Shown here piece after piece: positions 23,030 to 31,600 of a stretch of 44,461 bases of DNA. The translations under genes and the position numbers were made by a program. Below the pieces are notes generated by a model. It was not told the origin of the DNA. It saw nothing but the letters and a program-made list of their open reading frames with translations, and made no database searches. Source of the DNA: Treponema sp. (GTDB lineage Bacteria; Spirochaetota; Spirochaetia; Treponematales; Treponemataceae); NCBI GenBank assembly GCA_017449265.1, contig JAFSJW010000082.1:1-44461 (forward strand), given 5' to 3'. Position 1 is the first letter of the stretch, and the number at the start of each line of letters is the position of its first letter.

Positions 23030-23950
23030 ATGAAAGCAGGGGCTAAAAAATTTTTCCTGACTGTCGTTGTGTTTCTTGCGGTTGTGATTCTTGCCGCGTC
23101 ATCGTGTGCTGTTGTCGCTCCGAATGAGCGCGGCGTGCAAGTAACGCTTGGTGAAGTGACGGGCGATGTTCTCCCGCCTGGAATGCACTTCCATCCGCCT
23201 TTCATCAGCGTCATCAAAAAATATTCTATAGTTCCGAAGGGAATGAATGTGAATTTTTCCGTGGGGCAGGACGGCGCAATAACGAAAGATATGCAGACTG
23301 TCGGCTCGCAGGTTACTGTTTTCTATAGATACGACGAGGCTAAAATCATGGACGCAATCAGAAAGTACAGTGATTCAATCTTGGAGAATGCCATAACGAG
23401 AAGTCTTGTTTCTTCCGTAAAAGAGTCCGTCGGAAAATATTCTATATACGAGCTTGTTGAGAATCAGGACAGAATTACATCAAATGTTGCTGAGAGCCTG
23501 AACGCAAAGTTGTCTGACTATCCGATTGAGATTACTCAGCTTACTATCTCAAACTGGGATTGGAGCGATGATTTTGACAAGCAGATAAAAGAAACGATGA
23601 ACAGAACCCAGCAGGTCCGCCAGGCCGAGCAGGATCTCAAACTTGCTGAAACTAATGCTCAGAAGCAAGTTGCTGAGGCCGAGGCTCAGAAAAAGGCTGC
23701 CGAGCAGATGGCTGAGGCCGATTTGATAAAGGCTCAGAAAGCTGCGGAGGCAAAACAGGTTGAAGCTGACGCGCTCGCATACTACAACTCCAAGGTTGCG
23801 CAGAATTATAATGTTGAAATCAGGCTGAAAGAGCTTGAAATTGAGCTTGAGCGCGCGAAGCACTGGGACGGACGCGAGGTTCCAGAGTATGTCCCGCTTA
23901 CGGCGGCTGGTGGTGTGGTCACTCTCCCTGGCTCAGTGAAGCAGCAGTAA
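23030..23950 (+). CDS. SPFH/prohibitin-like membrane protein
   Basis: A 306-residue protein with an N-terminal membrane anchor (about 8-26, ending in a lipobox-like ASSC). The SPFH/band-7 domain follows at about 28-210 (VAPNERGVQVTLG, LPPGMHFHPPF), then an Ala/Glu/Lys/Gln-rich coiled coil at about 200-275. It resembles prohibitin and HflK/HflC relatives, which form oligomeric rings at membranes and modulate FtsH-type proteases or local membrane order. No NfeD or protease gene is adjacent. Whether Cys26 is lipidated is unclear. A hairpin terminator follows the stop. Confidence 0.82.
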   Translation: MKAGAKKFFLTVVVFLAVVILAASSCAVVAPNERGVQVTLGEVTGDVLPPGMHFHPPFISVIKKYSIVPKGMNVNFSVGQDGAITKDMQTVGSQVTVFYRYDEAKIMDAIRKYSDSILENAITRSLVSSVKESVGKYSIYELVENQDRITSNVAESLNAKLSDYPIEITQLTISNWDWSDDFDKQIKETMNRTQQVRQAEQDLKLAETNAQKQVAEAEAQKKAAEQMAEADLIKAQKAAEAKQVEADALAYYNSKVAQNYNVEIRLKELEIELERAKHWDGREVPEYVPLTAAGGVVTLPGSVKQQ

Positions 23951-23955
23951 TTTAA

Positions 23956-24003
23956 AAAAAGCATACGGACATATGGAAAATCCGTGTTGGCCGTATGCTT
24001 TTT
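23956..24003. terminator. Bidirectional terminator between SPFH gene and purN
   Basis: Arms AAAAAGCATACGG (23956-23968) and CCGTATGCTTTTT (23991-24003) are a perfect 13-base stem with A and T tails, placed between the convergent SPFH and purN genes. Confidence 0.8.
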
Positions 24004-24015
24004 GCGGGAGAGATT

Positions 24016-24639
24016 TTATCCTAGTTGCTTTGCCAGAAGGCATACTCCTTCAATCAACGCCTCATGCTCGTGCGGGGCAATGCGCGCATAGAGCGTGTCG
24101 GGCGTATCGTCCGGCATGACAGGGACTTTTTTCTGAACGAGAATTTTTCCCGTGTCGCAGCCTGAGTCAACAAGATGCACTGTGCAGCCGGATTCTTTCT
24201 CATGAGCCTTGATTACGGCTTCATGGACGAAATGCCCCCACATACCAACCCCGCCGAATTTGGGAAGAAGCGCGGGATGCAAGTTCACGATTCTGTTCGC
24301 GTACTCGGAGATGATATTCCCGCTTAGGACCGTGAGCCAGCCAGCAAGAACTATTGCATCGGCTTTGTGTTCCTTTGCTTTTGCAAGAACGGCATCGCTT
24401 ACGGCAACGCGCTTCTCTTCCTTGCTGGCGGATTTTGCTTTTTCCGCCCCAAGTACGGCGAACGGCGAGCAGATTTCCGTTGCAATTCCGGCAGATTTGG
24501 CCCGTTCAATAGCAAATGCGTTCTTCGTGTCGGAAATGACGGCACAAATCGTGTAAGGGCAGTCAGCGTGTGACTTCTCGTAGTCAATCAGTGCCTGAAG
24601 GTTTGTTCCGCCACCGGAAACAAGTACCGTGATTCTCAT
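24016..24639 (-). CDS. purN: Phosphoribosylglycinamide formyltransferase
   Basis: The 207-residue enzyme transfers formyl from 10-formyltetrahydrofolate to GAR in purine synthesis. The phosphate-binding loop is VSGGGTNLQAL near the N-terminus. The catalytic Asn-His-Asp set lies in VNLHPALLPKFGG and HLVDSGCDTGKIL, and LAGWL is conserved. There is a family-typical sequence and length. GGAGG precedes the ATG. It starts 39 bases after the mnmG stop, so the two may be co-transcribed. No other purine gene is in the window. Confidence 0.9.
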   Translation of the reverse strand: MRITVLVSGGGTNLQALIDYEKSHADCPYTICAVISDTKNAFAIERAKSAGIATEICSPFAVLGAEKAKSASKEEKRVAVSDAVLAKAKEHKADAIVLAGWLTVLSGNIISEYANRIVNLHPALLPKFGGVGMWGHFVHEAVIKAHEKESGCTVHLVDSGCDTGKILVQKKVPVMPDDTPDTLYARIAPHEHEALIEGVCLLAKQLG

Positions 24640-24677
24640 AATTTCCTCCGTACAAAAAAGAAAAATTAATCATAAAA

Positions 24678-26603
24678 TTATTTCAGATAAACCATCAAAA
24701 GCATGATGTCGGAATTTCTTATTCCTGAAATTCGGCTCGCCTGCCCTAATGTAAGGGGACGGACTTGCTCAAGTTTTCCGCGGCTTTCCGAACTAAGCGC
24801 CGGGATTTTTGAGTAATCAAAATCGAGAGGAATCTTAAAATGCTCCATTTTGTGCATTTTCGCAATGCGGGCATCTTGCTTTTCAATGTAATACTTGTAT
24901 TTTGCGTCCTCTTTTGCCTCTTCCCAGACAAGTGCGCTGTAGCCGGGGTTTTCGGTATCAGGTCTTTTTAGAAGAATCTCAGTTGCCTCACTGACCTGCT
25001 CATATTTGCTCTTCATAGCGTTCAGCTCCGACTCAGATTTCAGCCCCACATCGAAAGCTTTCTGCATGAGCCGCCTGTCGGCTGTGTCGTGCCTGAGCTT
25101 CAAGCGGTACTCGGCCCGTGCTGTGAACATTCTGTACGGCTCTTTCGTTCCGAGCGTAACAAGGTCGTCGATAAGAACCCCGATATACGCTTCATCCCGC
25201 CCCAAAACCAGAGGCTTCCACCAGGGGAGCGTGATTTTGTTCTTTTCTATGACAACGGACTTTTTGTCTTGTGAGAGCGAAATTGCACCGCAAAGCTCTT
25301 TGTGGCTTCTTGCGTAAAGTGCGGCGTTGATTCCAGCCACAAGCCCCTGTCCGGCGGCCTCCTCATAGCCTGATGTTCCGTTAATCTGGCCTGCATCAAA
25401 AAGCCCTGCCACTCGCTTTGTCTCAAGACTAGGAAAAAGCTGCGTAGGCTCAACATAATCGTACTCCACGGCATAGCCCGGACGCGATACATGACAGTTT
25501 TCAAATCCTGTGAGCGTCCTGAGAAACTCGTCCTGAACTTCTTCCGGAAGGCTTGATGAAAATCCGTTCAGATAAATCTCATCTGTCTCAAGGCTTTCTG
25601 GTTCAATAAAAATCTGATGACGCTCACGGTCTGCGAATCGCATCACTTTGTCTTCGATGCTCGGACAGTAGCGAGGACCCACACCGTGGATTTTTCCTGA
25701 GTAGAGGGGCGAACGACCTATATTCCGCCTTATAATTTCATGGGTTTTTTCGTTAGTGTAGACCAGATGACAAGGAACCATCGGACGGTCAACTTTTTCG
25801 TCCGAGAAACTGAATGGTATGATTTCAGCGTCTCCATCTTGAATTTCAAGCTGAGAAAAATCAACTGTGCGGCGCAGGATTCTAGGAGGCGTTCCGGTTT
25901 TGAGCCGCCCTGTGGTGAATCCGAGCCTGTTCAGGCTTTGCGTAAGCCCTGATGCGCACGGCTCTCCGATTCGTCCGCACGGTGCGTCGAATTCTCCTAT
26001 GAAAATGCGCCCGCCAAGGAAAGTTCCTGTGGTAAGAACGACTGAACGCACAGGAACTACCCGGCCGCGCTCTGTGACTACGGCAGTGACTTTCTGCCTT
26101 TTTCCTGAAAGGGCGGCTTCCGTCAGGTTCTTTGACTCCGTAAATTCGCCGGGAATCTCACCTTTTTGCTTTGACTCAGCTTCGCCGGGCAAATCCGTGT
26201 CGCTTGCGATTGTTCTTATCTCAACAACCGTGTCCATGAGAGTATAGAGGTTTTCCGTGCTCTCGATTGTTTTTCGCGCAAGACTTGAATAAAGAATCTT
26301 GTCTGCCTGGCTTCTCGGAGCTTGCACGGCAGGGCCGCGGCTTTTGTTCAGCAGCCTGAACTGAATCATCGACTTGTCGATTAGCTTGCCCATTTCGCCG
26401 CCGAGTGCGTCTATCTCGCGGACTATATTTCCTTTGGCGATTCCGCCGATTGACGGATTGCAGCTCATCCTTGCGATTGAGTCTATGGTCTGTGTTATAA
26501 GGACAGTTTTAAGTCCCATGCGTGCTGCGGCAAGCGCAGCCTCAGTTCCGGCGTGGCCGCCTCCTACGACGGCAACATCGTAAAAATCATAAAAACCTGA
26601 CAT
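24678..26603 (-). CDS. mnmG: tRNA uridine-5-carboxymethylaminomethyl modification enzyme
   Basis: The 641-residue FAD enzyme works with MnmE to modify U34 of tRNAs that read NNA and NNG codons. The dinucleotide-binding motif is GGGHAGTEAA near residue 14, followed by CNPSIGGIAKG and the RGPAVQAPRSQADK block. The C-terminal MnmE-binding region is present and ends with RISGIRNSD. Compared with the E. coli protein there appears to be an insertion of about 35-40 residues at about 127-165 (rich in Glu, Lys and Ser), just before TAVVTERGRVVPV. The mRNA is probably leaderless. Confidence 0.92.
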   Translation of the reverse strand: MSGFYDFYDVAVVGGGHAGTEAALAAARMGLKTVLITQTIDSIARMSCNPSIGGIAKGNIVREIDALGGEMGKLIDKSMIQFRLLNKSRGPAVQAPRSQADKILYSSLARKTIESTENLYTLMDTVVEIRTIASDTDLPGEAESKQKGEIPGEFTESKNLTEAALSGKRQKVTAVVTERGRVVPVRSVVLTTGTFLGGRIFIGEFDAPCGRIGEPCASGLTQSLNRLGFTTGRLKTGTPPRILRRTVDFSQLEIQDGDAEIIPFSFSDEKVDRPMVPCHLVYTNEKTHEIIRRNIGRSPLYSGKIHGVGPRYCPSIEDKVMRFADRERHQIFIEPESLETDEIYLNGFSSSLPEEVQDEFLRTLTGFENCHVSRPGYAVEYDYVEPTQLFPSLETKRVAGLFDAGQINGTSGYEEAAGQGLVAGINAALYARSHKELCGAISLSQDKKSVVIEKNKITLPWWKPLVLGRDEAYIGVLIDDLVTLGTKEPYRMFTARAEYRLKLRHDTADRRLMQKAFDVGLKSESELNAMKSKYEQVSEATEILLKRPDTENPGYSALVWEEAKEDAKYKYYIEKQDARIAKMHKMEHFKIPLDFDYSKIPALSSESRGKLEQVRPLTLGQASRISGIRNSDIMLLMVYLK

Positions 26604-26611
26604 AAAATAGG

Positions 26612-26617
26612 ATTATA
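26612..26617 (-). promoter_or_regulatory. -10 box for near-leaderless mnmG transcript
   Basis: A perfect TATAAT on the minus strand at 26612-26617, eight bases upstream of ATG 26603. It predicts a leader of about two bases; the -35 is weak. Confidence 0.45.
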
Positions 26618-26658
26618 CCGAATCCGTGAATAAAGTAAAATGCGGTTTTTGCAACTAT

Positions 26659-26695
26659 AGAGCTGTTCGGAAAACTGAAGTTTCTTAACAGCTCT
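26659..26695. repeat. Dispersed intergenic palindrome, copy 4
   Basis: AGAGCTGTTCGGAAA and TTTCTTAACAGCTCT form an imperfect stem, located between the stop of the pectin methylesterase gene and the mnmG promoter. On the minus strand it could terminate the esterase transcript. Confidence 0.65.
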
Positions 26696-26702
26696 TATGT
26701 TT

Positions 26703-27821
26703 TTACAGCTGCGACAAATCTTCCGTCACGCGCCAGCCCAGCTTTTTTGCCATCTCAGAGACATTCCAAGGCTTTGACTCTTTTTTGTATATTCCGCTTG
26801 TTGAAACGGTCTTGTTCAGAATAACATTCCTTCCGCCATACTCAGCCTGAACCGTCGCTTCGTCAAGAATGTCGTTCCGTCCTTCCGCGCTTACGCCGAG
26901 GCTTTCAGCTGTTTTCTCGTCCATTTTCCAGCCGATGACTGTGCGGGGCGTGTTCTTTGCCATAAGCGGCTCTTTGTGCCAGATTGCGCTGTCTATTCCT
27001 GATGCGGCGCAGCGTATGTATGCGACCTGGCTGTAATAACCTTCTTTCCATGGCGTTCTGGCAAAATATGTTTTTTCTTTTTCCGCGCCGCTTATTTCGC
27101 TGTCAAAGATTACGATTCCTTTTGAGATAAGGCCCGATATGTTTGTTCTTGGGGCGCAGATATATGCGGTGTGACTTGAAACGTTCGGGTTGTAAAGCGA
27201 GCGTATCTGGCATTTTTCGTAAAGGGCGACTTTTCCTGTTTGCTCCATCCAGATAAAATCAACATCGCCCTCAATAAGGCATCCGTAGAACCAGGCTTTT
27301 CCTGTGGTGCGCACGGTGTCCTGGTATGATTTGAACGAACAGTTGTACGCGGCGAGGTTTCCCGTTGAGTCGAAGCCCAGTGCTTCTGCCTGTGTGTTTT
27401 TCTCGCCGTCCGATTTTTTTACATAAGTGTTGTGGAGCGTAAGATTTTCAAGCGTAAGGTTTCCCGTTCCTTCAAACTCAAAAAGGCAGCGGTCTTTTAT
27501 TGCCTTTCCTTCCATGCTTTTTCCCTTTTTCAGCTCGCCGTTGTTTTCTGCGGCAATAATTACATCAGAGCCGAATTCAGAATCGGTGTCGCCTGAAATC
27601 GTGATTTTCGCTCCTCCGTTGTAATAAAGAATCTCGTTGTAAGTTCCCTTTGGGAGTTTGATTTTATATTCCCCGGAGCCTTTTACGCCTTTTAGCGCGG
27701 CGGCTATTGTATCGAACTTTTTCTCACGGCCTTTACTGTCGGTTAGTGTTATTTTTTCGCTTTCGGCGAAAAGACAAGCTGCGAAAAGAGCAGCAACTGC
27801 AATTGAAATGACTTTTTTCAT
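26703..27821 (-). CDS. Secreted pectin methylesterase, family CE8
   Basis: The 372-residue beta-helix enzyme removes methyl esters from pectin. A signal peptide covers residues 1-20 (ending LFAES). CE8 signatures appear in order: QAEALG, SYQDTV with the first catalytic Asp, GDVDFIW with the second, and FARTPW with the substrate-binding Arg. It should act outside the cytoplasm and supply demethylated pectin to the PL10 lyase encoded at 2470-3756. AGGAG precedes the ATG. Confidence 0.88.
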   Translation of the reverse strand: MKKVISIAVAALFAACLFAESEKITLTDSKGREKKFDTIAAALKGVKGSGEYKIKLPKGTYNEILYYNGGAKITISGDTDSEFGSDVIIAAENNGELKKGKSMEGKAIKDRCLFEFEGTGNLTLENLTLHNTYVKKSDGEKNTQAEALGFDSTGNLAAYNCSFKSYQDTVRTTGKAWFYGCLIEGDVDFIWMEQTGKVALYEKCQIRSLYNPNVSSHTAYICAPRTNISGLISKGIVIFDSEISGAEKEKTYFARTPWKEGYYSQVAYIRCAASGIDSAIWHKEPLMAKNTPRTVIGWKMDEKTAESLGVSAEGRNDILDEATVQAEYGGRNVILNKTVSTSGIYKKESKPWNVSEMAKKLGWRVTEDLSQL

Positions 27822-27859
27822 TATGAACTCCTGATTCTTCTATAATATCATAAAAATAT

Positions 27860-27888
27860 TTGATTTGGAAAAAAAATGAATTTATAAT
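27860..27888 (+). promoter_or_regulatory. Promoter of the HAD gene and possibly the giant coiled-coil gene
   Basis: TTGATT at 27860-27865, 17-base spacer, perfect TATAAT at 27883-27888. The predicted start near 27895 leaves an eight-base leader to ATG 27903. No separate promoter is obvious in the 32-base gap before the coiled-coil gene, so this one may drive both. Confidence 0.5.
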
Positions 27889-27902
27889 ACAATAGAAAAA
27901 TC

Positions 27903-28592
27903 ATGCTTGAGAAAATAAAAGTCATAGCATTCGATATTGACGGAACTCTTTATCCGTCATTTTCTCTTTACAGAAGGCTTGTTTTTTATGTCCTGAAAAA
28001 TTTCCGCTTCTACATACATTTCGGAAAAGTTCGGCGGGTCATGCACAGGACGGCTCCTCTTCCGGGTTTTGGTTTCTACGAGTATCAGGGCCGGCTTCTT
28101 GCCCATGAGCTTGACTGCTCTGTTGAAGAGTCCCGGAAAAAAATAAGGGACATAGTTTATGACGGGTTAAAGCCGTATTTTAAAGATGTTCCTACTTTCA
28201 AGGATGTGGAGCTTTGCTTCAAGTCGTTTAGGGAAGCCGGTTTTCGTCTTGCTTTGCTCTCGGATTTTCCGCCTGACCAGAAAGGCGAGCTTTGGGGGCT
28301 TAAGCCTTATTGCGAGTGCATTCTTGGGAGCGAGGAGATTGGTGCCCTAAAGCCGTCCAAATATCCGTTCGGAATTCTTGCTATGACGATGGGCGTGAGC
28401 GCGGATGAAATTCTTTATGTTGGAAACAGTACAAAATATGATGTCATTGGTGCTAAGAACGCTGGCATGATGACGGCTCTGCTGTGCCCGCGTGTAAAAG
28501 CATTTTTCAAGAAAATATTCAAGTCAGGCAAAAATTCTGCCGATATAAATTTTTCTACCTATCGTCAACTGATGAAAATTGTGCTAAACTAA
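27903..28592 (+). CDS. HAD-superfamily phosphatase
   Basis: The 229-residue HAD hydrolase has the nucleophile motif DIDGT at 11-15 (Asp11, Asp13), the Ser motif in LLSDFPP, Lys in KPSKYPF, and the acidic motif YVGNSTKYDVIGAKNAGM. The cap region is helical. It is likely a small-molecule phosphatase such as a phosphoglycolate-type enzyme, but the substrate cannot be read from sequence. It sits 32 bases upstream of the giant coiled-coil gene in the same direction and probably shares its transcript. Confidence 0.8.
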   Translation: MLEKIKVIAFDIDGTLYPSFSLYRRLVFYVLKNFRFYIHFGKVRRVMHRTAPLPGFGFYEYQGRLLAHELDCSVEESRKKIRDIVYDGLKPYFKDVPTFKDVELCFKSFREAGFRLALLSDFPPDQKGELWGLKPYCECILGSEEIGALKPSKYPFGILAMTMGVSADEILYVGNSTKYDVIGAKNAGMMTALLCPRVKAFFKKIFKSGKNSADINFSTYRQLMKIVLN

Positions 28593-28624
28593 ATTCGAAT
28601 CTCTTTTTTTTTCGGGTGGGTAGA

Positions 28625-31600
28625 ATGGAAATCCTGGCAGTTGTAGTGTCGGTTATTGCGTCGTTGGCCGTAGTTGTCATTTCAAGAAAAATTGACAAAG
28701 AAAACAATTCGATGGACAACATCAAGAATTTTGTTGAGAAAAAAATCGCGGAGTTTCAGACATATTTTGATGGGCAGAGGCAAGAGCTAAACACTCTTTC
28801 CGCAGACCTTGACACGAACAGGCAGCTTGTCGGGGCTACAATAACGGAGCTGAACCGTCAGTTCTCGGACTTTAAGGATATAAGCGACACATTTGCCGAA
28901 AAATTCGAGCAGGTGAATGATATTGACTCAAAACTCTCTGGCTTTGACGGAAATCTGAAAGCATTGTCGGAGATGGCAGCCAATGTTGAGAAAAACTTGC
29001 AGACTCTCCGAAAAGAATCCACGGTCATAGACAAACTGAACGCAAGAATCTCAGACCAGAAAAAATCGCTTGAGGCTGTGGAGCGTCAGATTCCGCAGCT
29101 TACGGCGGATTTTTCAAAACGCAACAGCGATGGGCTGAGAGACCTTGGGAACGAGCTTTTGGATAAATACAACTCCAGAGTTGATACAATCGAGCAGAAC
29201 ACGTCCGAAGCCCTTGCAAAGACGCAAGAGGCCTTGGACAGAATCAATGCCGGCATAGAGGATGCATATTCGTCTGCTTCCGAGAGGGCTGCAAAACTTG
29301 AGGCAGAGTCGTTCCAGGCTTTGCAGGATGAGGCACAGAGACGCAGCCAGCGTTATCTTGACGACCTTGAAGAGAAGAACAATGCTTTGCAGGAAAAAAT
29401 CGATGAGAATATCGCAAAGGCAAGACAGGTTGTGCATGAGAAATTCAGCCAGCTTTCTGAGGAAGTCAACGGAACAAAGTCGGAGATTGACTCAAAGATT
29501 TTGGAGAACAGAACCGTTCTTGAAGAAAAAGGAAATTCGTTCGTAGAGGAAATCCAGAATCTAACATCAACCCTTGAGAACCAGATTCTCTTAAACAGAA
29601 AAATGCTTGATGGTCGCTCCGATGAGTTCTCCAAAACTGTGGAGGCAATCGGCGCGGAACTTGACGGAAGGATGAGCGAAGCTGAAAAGATGATTGGCGA
29701 GAAAAACGAGCGCATTATTTCAGCTATCAACTCCATGGACTCAAAAATCGATGCGGCTTTTCAGGACAACACGAATCTTATCGAAAGCAAACATGCTGAT
29801 TTGGAGGATCAGATACGCTCCTTCGATTCAAAAGTCAAAACTGTTTTTGATGCCACAAGCGAAATGCTTGACACGAAAGAGCACCAGCTTCAGGAAAGAA
29901 TCGATTCGTTTGACGCGAAAATCGGAGCTACGACTGATGAGTGCGCGGGGCTTCTTGAGCAGAAGTACGCGGACTTGCAGGACAAAATGTCCGAGTTCAG
30001 CGACAGGCTTAACACTATTTTCAATGAGAATAATGACACTCTTGACAGCAAGGAATATGACTTGCAGCGCAAAATTGATGATTTTGACGAAAAACTTGAT
30101 TCTGCGTTTGAGCGCAACACTTCGGAGCTTGTTCAGAAAGAAAGCGATATTGAGCAGAGAATATCCGAGTTCACAGGCAAAATCGAGGCTGTCGTTGCGG
30201 AGAACAGGGGGCTTCTTGAGCAGAAGTACGCGGATTTGCAGGATGCAGTCTCTGAGTTCGGCGACAAGCTCAATATCGTGTTCAGCGAGAACAAAAAGGA
30301 GCTTGAGCAGAAAGATTATGAGCTTAATCAGAAGATTTCCGAGTTCAATGACAAAATTGACGGCGTGTTCTCGGGCAACAATGACCTTATTGAGCAGAAA
30401 GACGGCGAGCTGAAAAACCGAATCCTTGAATTCGAGACGAAAATCAACTCTGTGTTCGAGGAGAACACGAATCTTCTTGAAGAGAAAAATGTGGACTTGT
30501 TCGACCAGATTCGTTCGTTCGATGCGCGCGTTAACTCCGTGTTCCAGGAAACGAACGAGCGTATGGAGCAGAAAAACGCTGAGTTCGAGGCTAAGATAAA
30601 CGGATTCGATGCAAAAATTGACGAAAAGTACGGGGAGCTTGGAACTCTTCTTGAAAACAAGAGCGAGGAGCTTTTGGGCGAGCTTGATGATTTTGAGGAC
30701 AGACTTTCGGCAAAGATAAAGGAAGATCAGGATATGCTTTCCGAAAAGTCGGAGCGTTTCCTGAGCGAGATTGACTCTTTTGATTACGAGGTAAGTTCCA
30801 AGATTGATGAGGCAAAATCGTTCATGGACGAAAAGTCCGTGCTTTTCCTGAACGAGATAAACCAGAAGTGCGAGGAACTTGACAGAAATGCGGGCGAGAG
30901 GCTCGGCTCTCTTGCAGGCGCAATCGAAGGGCGCGCTGCGGATTTGTCTACGAACCTTGACGAAAGCATAAACACGCTCAGCACATCATTGAACGAGAAT
31001 TTCGGTACTCTTACGAATGATTTCCGCGAGAAGACATCGTTCTTGTCAAACCAGTGGAACTTAAAAATCAATACTTTGGAAGATTCTTTCAACGAAAAAA
31101 CTTCTTCAATGCTACAGGAATTCAATGAGAAAGTCGGCGGAGTTTCGGCTGATGTTCACAACACCACCGAATCATTGCAGGAGGAGCTTAAAGATTCGCT
31201 CAAAAACGCAAAGTCTCTCACTTCGGAACTTAAGGCCGAGCTGAACGGAAACGGAAAGACGCTCCAGAAAATCAGGGAGTCCCTTTCCGACCAGATTAAT
31301 GAGATTCAGGAGCGGTACAAAAAACTCTACGATAAGGCTGTTTCCAGCGCGGACGAGCGCGAGACGAAGGCTTACGAGAGCTTCAAGTCTCAGTCCGACG
31401 AGCATTTTGCATCTTACAAGAAAAAGGTTGAGGGCGACATCAATTCGCTTCACACTGACATAAAAGACAAAGTGACTTCAATGCAGACGCTTGTAAACGA
31501 TACTGTTTCCAAGCTTGGGGATGAGGTTACTTCGCGCGTCACTGGTCTTGAGACTGATGTGAACAAGAAGGTTTCTGTCCTTGAGAATGTTGTCAAAACT

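Noticed and set aside
23956..24003. Riboswitch-like structure upstream of purN or near mnmG
   Set aside because: The hairpin is between two convergent genes and behaves as a terminator; no conserved purine or other riboswitch core is recognisable.
28484..28624. Upstream extension of the giant coiled-coil gene
   Set aside because: It overlaps the HAD gene in another frame, and the membrane anchor begins at ATG 28625.
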